From contig CM067526.1 of assembly GCA_034509925.1 (NCBI GenBank), positions 8,012,244-8,076,243 of the forward strand: 64,000 nucleotides of DNA, written 5' to 3'. The notes under the pieces were generated by a model. That model was not told the origin of the DNA. It was given only the letters and a program-made list of their open reading frames with translations, and did not search any database. The stretch's first letter is position 1; each line of letters begins with the position of its first letter. The translations under genes and the position numbers were made by a program. The stretch is from Hirudinaria manillensis. Lineage: Eukaryota; Annelida; Clitellata; Hirudinida; Hirudinidae. This document shows, one piece after another, positions 56,101 to 64,000 of the stretch.

Positions 56101-57591
56101 ACGACTTCGTGCAGAGAAAGGGCCTCGCCGACAATTTCCTGACAGACCACACGGTCGTCTGCGTAAAGAAGGTCCCTTACAAAGCCCTGCCAAAACATAA
56201 TTGTCAGTGCATTGCCAAGAACTCCTTACATCCTCGATGTTCTCCAGAAGGTGGAGGAGAAGAAATGGGCTGCAGGATTGCAAGACTCCACGAAAAGCTT
56301 TTAAAGGACAGAGATTATGTGTGGGAAATATGCGGCCATGACGACAAAGGTGCATTGGTCTTGAGGGATTTTCTCATGCAGATCTTTTGTTGTGGCTTGC
56401 AAAAAGTTTTGTCACGTCATTTTTTTGTTGTTTGCTTGTGTTTATTTTATTATTTTTATTATAAATTTTCTGTTGAAGTTTCATTCTAATTTGTCCAAAT
56501 TGGTGAAAAAGAATGACTAACTTCGAACAAGTCATCAAAATTTGCCACTAAACCACAGCAGAACCACAATGACTAATGAGAGGCTTCATTGAATGTGATT
56601 TTAGGAGAAGAGTTTTGCGTAAGAGCCGTAAATCTAGTCCTGGCCACGGGGAGTTCAGACTGTCCGAACAGACTGGGAGTGAAGGGAGAAGACCTCGACC
56701 ACGTCCTCCACTCACAGTCGGAGTTCGACCAATTCGTCAAGAAGGCCACCAAGACGTGCTTCAGAAAGGCGCAGCGAAAGCGTCGGGCCATTTGCAAGAA
56801 TCCTTTTAGAATATGCGGCCCTCAGTTGCATTCTAAGTTCTTCACTGCACCGGTGGTTATCGTCGGCTCCGGTCTCAGCGCTGCCGACGCCGTGCTGTAC
56901 GCGATCGACCGAAACATCTCCGTTTACCATGTCTTCAGAAGCGATTACGATGACGTGGACAAATTCTACTCTTCTCTTTCCCCAGTGACCTATCCCGAGT
57001 ACGTGAGAGTCTACGATCTCATGAGAGGGAAGGTGGTGCAAGACCACTACCGCTGTTTCCCTGGTGCGAGTGTCATGGGCTTTAACGAAAATAACGAGGT
57101 AGGAATCCTTAGTGCGCTGACGTTCGCGCGTTTAGTCGACTGAAGAGGTTATTTATTCAGGTGGCGTTTAACTATTAATTAATTGGTAAGGGAAGCGAGA
57201 AATACATAATGAGATGTAGCGTAGTGACACCTACTGAATACCTGCGGCCGTTTACCGAAATAAGTTTAGCAATTAATTTTTACTGGCGCAGGTAATCATA
57301 CAGGAATGTGACAGGGAAGAGAAGACAGTCATCCAATCTTCTCTGGCAGTAGTGCTCATTGGTTCCAGGCCAAATTTGTCCTTCCTAGATGCTGGAATAA
57401 CCCAGTGTTTGTACAGGAAATTCAGGACAACCATGAACTCATCGCGACTCATCGTCGACGTCGACCCGTTGAGCTACAAAAGTCGAAACCATGAAGGTCT
57501 CTATGCCTTGGGACCTTTGGTCGGGGATAACTTCGTCAGGTTTTTGGCCGGTGGCGCCGTTGCCATCACATCCGATCTGGCGAAGGTTTAA
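53177..57591 (+). CDS. OSGIN-type flavoprotein monooxygenase-like
   Basis: Seven exons in consistent phase: 53177-53228, 53961-54094, 55064-55255, 55688-55779, 56033-56349, 56605-57098 and 57292-57591, giving 526 residues, the usual size for OSGIN1/2. The N terminus carries an FAD-binding Rossmann signature VVVIGNGPSAINLSFLLSG; next come the SLIEQDLEELSSCLEGR and KGRIGGAWQ segments typical of OSGIN. A second Rossmann motif, VVIVGSGLSAADAVLYAID, lies in exon 6, and ALGPLVGDNFVRFLAGGA near the C terminus closes the FAD fold. Vertebrate OSGIN proteins are oxidative-stress-induced regulators of growth and autophagy; the ancestral activity is thought to be flavin monooxygenase-like, but that is inference here. 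The start is the first methionine in the exon after the acceptor at 53151; intron 2 is nearly 1 kb. Converges with the LicD gene. Confidence 0.9.
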
Positions 57592-58635
57592 GGAGAATCC
57601 TGAGGGAAGGTTGTTGTTTCTTTGAACGGACGATATTCTTTTTGTTGTCGTCGTCGCTTTCGTTCGTGGGATTTGCTGTGTCGAAGTCCTACCAAGAACT
57701 GCAGCATTTGGAATGTCATCATATTCCATTTCACTTGTTTATCACATTTTGAGGTCATCCTCTGTCAAAACTTTCTTCAATGTTCGTTTTTCTTTTAAAA
57801 AATTGTGTAAATGAATGCAAAATCTTCATCTACTGGGAACGTGTTGATATTTTTGCGTCACGTAGAACACTAGCCGCCGTCACGCCGATGTGAATGTGCA
57901 TTAATTCTGACTATTGCGAAATTATACGGGATTGTAATATGCGTCGAAGCATTTACTTTGATAATAATGGACAAATGTTGCATAAATGGCTTAGTTTACA
58001 ATATACATCGCCTCTCGGTTATAAAGGTTTTCTACCAATCAACTATGTGAAGTTTGTATGTATTTACGCTGACAAGTGATCATCGCCTAAGCAAAAGATT
58101 CAATTCAATTGAGCGGCCAATTCCACTTCAACGTTCACTCAGAGAACGTAATGACTTTAACTTATCATTTGGAGTTTACTTTTGATATCATGGCGCATGA
58201 TTTACTGCTGCTTATCTTCCAGAATATTTAAAAATTCGTGATAGATTTTCATCAAAATAGATCTATAACTCCAAGATTTGCTTTGACTCGATCCAACAAA
58301 ACTTTTTTTAATGAAAAGTCCATCGAGTGTGAGAACTATTTTGAATTACATCAATCGATCCGTTAAAAAGGCCCCAGGTCAAAATTTGAACGAAATTTAA
58401 GTAGCGGGAGACTTTCTCGCTAATTAATTAAACCGCTTTTGAAAGCAATTTTTTGTAATTCTTGGCAAATAAATGTTAATTCATGTAAAACATTTATGTT
58501 CTTAAAACATTTCCTAGGCAAATGCATTTGAGATTTTTCGGCAGCAAAAAACAACTGATGCTTATTCTAAAGTCTTCGGTACCTGTGAGTGAATAAAATA
58601 TTAATGTTTCAAATAAGCTTGTCTAATGGGATGTC
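57592..58635. other. Convergent 3' flank, OSGIN / LicD gene
   Basis: About 1 kb between two stop codons. No gene seen; the 61-codon + frame at 57894 lacks support. The first 200 bp are pyrimidine-rich and probably OSGIN 3' UTR. Confidence 0.5.
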
Positions 58636-59964
58636 TCAAAACTCATAGAATCCCTCAAGACGCGAACAATCGCTAGCGTTATGGCTAATGCCTTGTCTTC
58701 TTCGTTCGTATCTATGAAACCAACCCAAAGGTTTACAAATGTTCCTCTGATAATCCATGAGTTGCAAGAACCTGCTGGGATCAACAGGCACCATCAGTTT
58801 AACTCCTAGAAACGTCTCTTTCTTGAGTGGCAACATGACTTGCAAAGAGACGTTCAATGCGTAAGAGGAATGCGCTGCCTCAGTCAAGACTAGCTTGGCA
58901 GTTTGTTCTTCTGTAAGGTCGTAGAAGTCTTCTTCTGGCAGTGAATAGAAAAACAAATCTAAAAACGGGAATGTCCACGAATATTTCCTAATCTTGCTTT
59001 GTGAACTATCAAAAATCTTCATCCTGTCTTTAGCAACGTAGAATTCTGGTAAGAATGTGCTCGAGTTCCGATCCTTGAAGTAAATTTTTCGTTCCCTCTT
59101 AAATATTACTTGGAATCTTTTAATGACCGAATAATCGACGCTGAAATCAATGTCGTCATCCCAGGGTATGGGACGCTTGTCGAATCTGACGTAGCCTAAG
59201 AGTGAACCGTAATTCAAATAATATTCCATGCCCGCTAATGATGCAACGTGCTTGAAAAACTTTAATAAGTTACGAGTAAGGTCATAGTCTCTGGCCCTCA
59301 TGTTTGGCATGAAGTTTTGAATATTATCTGAACAGATGTTGGCTGGCAAAATGCTTTCATTGTAACTATCACTGGGCTCGAAAAGGAGAACAAGAGAGGG
59401 TTTCGTGTGTTCTTTCGATAATCGCTTCTTACTTCTGATACCTCGAGTGGTGAAGTTCAGACCGTCTTCATCGTTTTCAGGGTAGTAATAATATTCGACA
59501 ATGTTGTTTTTCAGCAAATATTCAAGACATTTCTTGTTTTGCAAAATGATATTCTCGCTTTTGTTGTTAACATTCTTCGTTGAAGACAGGACTGGAGTAC
59601 TTGTCGGCGATTTCGGTGTAAAACTTGAAAAATGAACTTTAGTAGTTGACATCGGAATGGAAGTGATGTTTGTTGTCGAAACTCTTACAACATCAGAGCG
59701 ATTGGTTGTTTGGCTCAAAGTCGACGATGACACCGGGGTGGAGTTTGTGGTCGATAGTGTGGGACCAGGGATTGATGGTGCTTTAGAGCTCGCTGACATT
59801 TGTGATTGTGTGGTCGGTGGGGCAGGAGTAGTACAGTCGAGACATTCATTCCTTTGGAGGTCGTGAAAGTAGAAAATGGTGTCGATGACAAGAAATGCCA
59901 TGATAAACAAGAGTGTTTTCTTCATCAATTTCTTCCCTTGACAGCAATTTGCGTTTGCCGTCAT
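58636..59964 (-). CDS. LicD-domain type II membrane protein (fukutin-related class)
   Basis: Single-exon frame of 442 residues. The topology is typical of a Golgi-resident type II protein: short basic cytoplasmic start (residues 1-16), one transmembrane anchor (17-33, TLLFIMAFLVIDTIFYF), a serine/threonine/proline-rich stem (45-130) with potential N-glycosylation sites, then a LicD/nucleotidyltransferase-fold domain. Its hallmark residues are NYGSLLGYVR (251-260) and IPWDDDIDFSV (266-276), the latter holding the DxD-type metal site. In animals this family includes fukutin and FKRP, ribitol-phosphate transferases, plus many lineage-specific members; the substrate here is unknown. An acceptor-like ACTGTCAG lies just upstream of the start codon, so a 5' untranslated intron is possible. 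No link to the neighbouring genes is apparent. Confidence 0.85.
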   Translation of the reverse strand: MTANANCCQGKKLMKKTLLFIMAFLVIDTIFYFHDLQRNECLDCTTPAPPTTQSQMSASSKAPSIPGPTLSTTNSTPVSSSTLSQTTNRSDVVRVSTTNITSIPMSTTKVHFSSFTPKSPTSTPVLSSTKNVNNKSENIILQNKKCLEYLLKNNIVEYYYYPENDEDGLNFTTRGIRSKKRLSKEHTKPSLVLLFEPSDSYNESILPANICSDNIQNFMPNMRARDYDLTRNLLKFFKHVASLAGMEYYLNYGSLLGYVRFDKRPIPWDDDIDFSVDYSVIKRFQVIFKRERKIYFKDRNSSTFLPEFYVAKDRMKIFDSSQSKIRKYSWTFPFLDLFFYSLPEEDFYDLTEEQTAKLVLTEAAHSSYALNVSLQVMLPLKKETFLGVKLMVPVDPSRFLQLMDYQRNICKPLGWFHRYERRRQGISHNASDCSRLEGFYEF

Positions 59965-59975
59965 GATGATTCACC

Positions 59976-60230
59976 TGACAGTAAAATGCCATTTTTAGAT
60001 AGTACAAGTTTGTTAGACCTATTGAAATTAATATTCCTAAAAATATTATTAAATATTATGGTTAAATATCGCAAGGGAAATTATTCAATGAAGGAATAGT
60101 CTTTGCCAATAAAGTTTAAAAAAATGCGCTACCCAATTCTGTTCATCGATTAAAATCTCCATAGTAATTATTGACAATTTAGTCACGGAGGTAATATTAT
60201 TAATATTACAACTTTAACAATATTTTACTA
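59976..60230. other. AT-rich DNA between LicD gene and transposon
   Basis: Likely LicD-gene promoter and 5' leader region on the minus strand. No element identified with confidence. Confidence 0.4.
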
Positions 60231-61428
60231 TTAACTCTTGGATGCCCAAGGTAAAAAAAAAAACGTCCACTTTTGACAAGTGTACCCCAACACATTTGCT
60301 GTTATTGAGTGTCAACCGAAAGTTTGTTATTAACAATATTTTACCAGTCAATAGGCACAGGTTCAAGGAATACAAAAATATAATTTTCATTAAACAATTA
60401 TTAAACAGTGCCATGTGGCAAGTGTTTGCAAACAAGGGACTTCTGCGGAGAGTGGTGCCACGCAAGAGGACTGTGTTTTACCAATTTTAATTGTTTTAAA
60501 ATTAAAATTTTGTACATATTTAACTAAAATTGATATTTTCCAATAATTATTCGTAAACAAATGTTGACTATTTGATGTCAAACATAACCAAATAGACGTG
60601 AAAGTTTAGCAACATTTACGAGACAAAATCGCTCATTTTTGTTAACAAAAACCTTAGTTACATCACTAATTATAGATTATAATTATTTTACAGTTAAAAG
60701 CTTTAACATTTTTTATTTTCTTCATCTTTTCTTCTTTTTTACATTTCTTCAGTCTATTGCACGTCGTGACGTATATAATTGTATTTATGATCTAAAATTC
60801 TAGATAGAAATCCTCAAATAAAATTGTGATATTTTTACAAATTTTAACTCAATATAACTCGATCGCACAACAGTTATTTTCCTTGTCAGGAACACCGCGG
60901 GCTGGGTCGGCGTTCAAAGCTTCAAGGCTGGCCGCTATGTTCTCAACTCAGATTTGTATATTTTATAGTATATAACACTCCCATAACGGATGCAGTATTA
61001 ATTTTACATTATCATAATAATAACCACACAGAGAGTTATAACATCCTTAATTTACAATAAACGAAAATCTAAGCTATAACTAGTTGTTTAATAAAGAGAA
61101 ACTTGCAACAATTATATGTTATAATAAATATATGTTATGTTTATATTATATTTTACATGATATAATAACATTTTATATGTTGTCATACGTAATATTGCAA
61201 TTATTATTGAAAAAAATCTATAATGTTTGTGAACATGCGCGTCCGTAACTTTAGTGCCCAACGGGGGGGGGGGGGGGGGAAGGGAATACAAATGTACGCC
61301 TTTTGAACGTTCGTAAAAAAGACGCGTTTAACTTTTGCCAAAAAAATATTTACATGACAATGTGACAGACATATTGCAGCTAATTCTCGCAAAAAAATGC
61401 AATCCCTCCTTGGGCATCCAAGGGTTAA
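60231..61428. mobile_element. Non-autonomous piggyBac-like (TTAA) element
   Basis: A 1,190-bp segment begins ctcttggatgcccaagg (60235-60251) and ends ccttgggcatccaaggg (61408-61424). The ends are inverted repeats matching at 16 of 17 bases and are flanked on both sides by TTAA (60231-60234, 61425-61428). TTAA targets and short inverted ends starting CCC/CTC are the marks of the piggyBac family. No transposase motifs are recognisable; frames of 80-odd codons inside are unsupported. The interior contains an uninterrupted run of 17 G at 61263-61279. Confidence 0.75.
61263..61279. repeat. 17-base poly-G tract
   Basis: Uninterrupted G homopolymer within the piggyBac-like element, unusual in this AT-rich window; its length may be unreliable because of sequencing error. 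Confidence 0.9.
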
Positions 61429-62985
61429 ATTTATATTGTTATTTAACATAAAATAATGCCCATAGTTCTTACATTATTCATACCAATTATGATTAAAATA
61501 GCAAACGTAAGAGGATGAGATAATGATGCGCGAACGCATTTCGAGATATAAAATGAATGATGAATTTAAATTATGAATTAAAGTTGGAACTTATTAATAA
61601 ATCCTTGAGAATTAAATGTAAAAGTATAACCCAATCCAAAAAGATGGTGACTGATTGGAAGGAAAATAAAGAATTGCACGAGACAATTTAGGCATTAAAA
61701 GATATCAACTTTATCAAATCATCAGCGAAAACTATTAACATATGTCAACATCGTTAATCGTTCTAGCAACCTAACAAGTGATGTTAACTCTATCAGCTTT
61801 CATTGCATTTATGTTATTCGTAAAACATTCCAGGAACAAATTTTAGATTCATGCATTCTTGAATGTAAATTTGAAAAAGATTGAATGAAAAAGCCATTGG
61901 GCAAATAAACTTATTGCTCACCTTTTATGGATGGAAAGCTTTTGCTATCACAAGTAAATAGAAGTCGCAGCAAGAACTAAGGTAGTTGTACCAAAATCGA
62001 ACAATATTGATTTCTTTACAAGTGGTTGCAACTACGCGAAAATAATCAATTCAGTTTCAATGAAGTTCGAGTGCGTTCCTCACTTTTCTGAAAATATTCA
62101 AGAAGTTTAAAATCCATGAAAATGCGATTAAAATGAATTCTACTAAATGAAACCCGTCAAAGTCAGCCAAAGTCGTGTTCTATTGACTCAGCGATATTTG
62201 CCGGCCAAGGTTCGAACCTAACTACCAATTAGATTCCCTTACCTAAATCACTCTTGAACCTCTTCCAAGACGATCCTCAAACTAAGATTTAATTATCACA
62301 ACTTCAGTGTTGTTCTCAAATCCAACTAATACTTACAAAAGAAATGCAAACGAAGTGGATGGCAGCTATTTACTTATGATGATGATGAGGATAATAATAA
62401 TAGTAACAACAAACATTCCGAAAAGCTTCGCTCAGAAATTCTTAAAACTGATTCCCTGAGTTCTTTAGATAGTTATTAAATCTGGACACTATCTCAAAAT
62501 GGACCATCTGAAGAAATCAGGTCCACTACGTTAATATTAATTCGAAATCATCGAAAAAAAACAGCGGACCAAGGAAAAGTATGATGAAATGATGCGCTGT
62601 GATAATTATAATGCATAATTGCTGGGATAATAATAGATCATTCTAATTTGCCATGAGAAAGGAAAAGCGCGCACTGTTGAATGCATTTCCAAACTAAGAA
62701 TATCCAGAATAGCAAGAGTCGATTATTCGAACCTCGTTACCGGCTTGAAATGATCTTGGATACCAAATGAATCATAGAAAAGAAATTTTTGGAAAGTATT
62801 GAACCTTATTACTGGTATTGAAATAGTGAAGGTATTGATTCCAACAGATCCTTTAAATAGAGAAGTAAGTTGGCCTTATGTCGTGGATATGGATAAGAAA
62901 ATTGCGAGAGACATTTCGTAAAGAAACTCGAGGAGTACCAATTCCTAAAGATTTGCTCAGGCCTATCGCCACAAAAAAGGACACC

Positions 62986-62989
<4 letters not shown>
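61429..62989. other. AT-rich intergenic, no gene recognised
   Basis: No open frame of note. A ggttcgaacct at about 62206 resembles a tRNA B box but lacks the paired arms of a tRNA. Confidence 0.5.

Positions 62990-63027
<38 letters not shown>
62990..63027. repeat. (AT)n dinucleotide repeat
   Basis: About 19 AT units immediately left of the transposon remnants. Confidence 0.95.
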
Positions 63028-63029
<2 letters not shown>

Positions 63030-63055
63030 AAACTATGCCACCCTTCGGGACCTAG

Positions 63056-63930
63056 CAAAAGTGGCATAGTAGCGAGAGTAACGTAGTAACGAGGGTTTGT
63101 AAAAACGGCCTTATTTTATCAAATAAACACGGCTTTATTGTAAAAAAAAAGACTTTATTTTCTCGTGCATCTCGTTGTCTAGCCGATCTCATTCTTGCAT
63201 TACACCGGACTTGCGAATCCACCGCTCCAGTTTCGCCCTGCACTGTCTTGAATGTGATGCCGTGGCGCTTCTTGAAATTGTCCAGCCAACCGTCGCTCGC
63301 TTTGAGATCCGGGATGTGCATCAGCTCGGCCAGTTTCATCGCCTTCTCCTTGACCGGATCGCCGATGACAGGCATATTCTGCCCTCTTGCTTGCTTCAGC
63401 CACATGAGCATTCCCTCATCGAGTTTCGGATAGTGATGAAACTCCAGCTTTGATTGCAGCCTCGATTTCATTCTTCTTGCTGAGAATGCCCTTCACTGTG
63501 GTTCTCTTAACATCGACGCATACCACTCCAAACTGCAATAATCTTCACTCCAACTTGCAATTCTCACATAAAACCCTCAACATTCATTCTCATTCCTATT
63601 TATACTCCCAGTCAACTTTGCCTATCCTATCAATCAAATTCCATGGAATGTTCCATCACCTTCCTTAATCATCTCTCAACAAGTCCTGGGAAAATATTAA
63701 CCTGATCAAGTCTTAAAATTCAAGGTAATGTCTCTTAATTATGTCTACGACTGGGAATGTGTCCTTAACAATTATGGGTTAGATAAACATTGTCAGGACC
63801 TTGATGGCATAGTAGCGAAAGTAGGGATTGGCGTAGTAAATTTATTTTGTATGAATTTTGTCGGGAGCAAAAGTTTGTGTCGAGCAAAAGTGGACTAGTA
63901 GCGAGGTGACAAAGTAACGAGATTTGACTA
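63056..63930. mobile_element. Tigger-like element remnant with repeated terminal motifs
   Basis: Related sequences occur in the same orientation at about 63056-63098 (aaaagtggcatagtagcgag...agtaacgaggg), 63803-63840 (gatggcatagtagcgaaagt...) and 63887-63930 (aaaagtggactagtagcgag...agtaacgagatttgact). The last copy is followed by TATATA and resembles a Tigger terminal repeat read inward from the right (AGTCAAATCTCGTTAC). The transposase fragment is read from this end. Two same-orientation ends suggest two degraded copies in tandem rather than one intact element; no matching left inverted end was found. Confidence 0.6.
63160..63535 (-). pseudogene. Tigger/pogo-type transposase fragment, frameshifted
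   Basis: Minus-strand reading gives a CENP-B-type DNA-binding region. In one frame lies RTTVKGILSKKNEIEAAIKAG, the first helix-turn-helix; after a frame change near 63450 the reading continues PKLDEGMLMWLKQARGQNMP, VKEKAMKLAELMHIPDLKAS and DGWLDNFKKRHGI, the second helix-turn-helix. No DDE catalytic domain follows, and the frame runs on into A/T-rich DNA and terminal-like sequence. It is therefore a broken remnant of a Tigger-like transposon. Confidence 0.8.
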
Positions 63931-64000
63931 TATATGTATATTGCTTCTTCATTTCCAATAAAAACACATTAAGAGACAATAAACTCCATCTCAAGATGAA

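Noticed and set aside
62190..62230. tRNA-like B box ggttcgaacct
   Set aside because: No complementary T-stem, anticodon arm or A box at the right spacing.

Overview
This is a window of nuclear DNA from an animal. The genes are split by short GT-AG introns, the intergenic DNA is AT-rich, and the genes are metazoan: a subfamily III CHD remodeler, a copine, BBS10, an OSGIN-type flavoprotein, a brambleberry/KAR5-family protein and a LicD-domain membrane protein. BBS10 points to a ciliated animal. The exact taxon cannot be told from the sequence; a non-insect invertebrate or basal chordate fits best.

Layout. Positions 1 to about 21.1 kb are gene-poor and saturated with microsatellites and minisatellites: AAT, GAT/GAC, ATTC, ATCC, AAAT, a 28-bp minisatellite and an ATATTC array. 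They also hold a 5'-truncated R4/Dong-like non-LTR retrotransposon (about 7.52-9.11 kb) that sits in an AAT microsatellite and is flanked by an 82-bp target duplication. Several islands of balanced composition in this part look like exons. The best are two minus-strand exons (17967-18212, Q-rich; 14460-14594, terminal) with compatible phase, probably the 3' end of an unrecognised gene.

From 21.2 kb the character changes to compact genes. brambleberry-like (21244-23508, +, 7 exons) is followed after only 74 bp by single-exon BBS10 (23583-25565, +). It converges on a 15-exon copine (26307-31381, -). The copine diverges from a 33-exon CHD6-9-type gene (33281-45308, +; about 2,540 codons if the models are right). 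After an 8-kb intergenic stretch comes OSGIN (53177-57591, +, 7 exons), convergent with an intronless LicD-domain gene (58636-59964, -).

The right end holds transposon remains. One is a 1.19-kb non-autonomous element with piggyBac-type ends and TTAA on both sides (60231-61428). The other is a frameshifted Tigger/pogo-type transposase fragment with repeated terminal sequences (63.05-63.93 kb).

The genes do not form one pathway. They are unrelated housekeeping or developmental genes: chromatin remodelling, ciliary chaperonin, calcium-dependent membrane binding, nuclear fusion, redox stress and Golgi-type glycan or phosphate transfer. The exon models were built by hand from splice consensus and reading phase, so exact boundaries are inferences unless transcript data confirm them.
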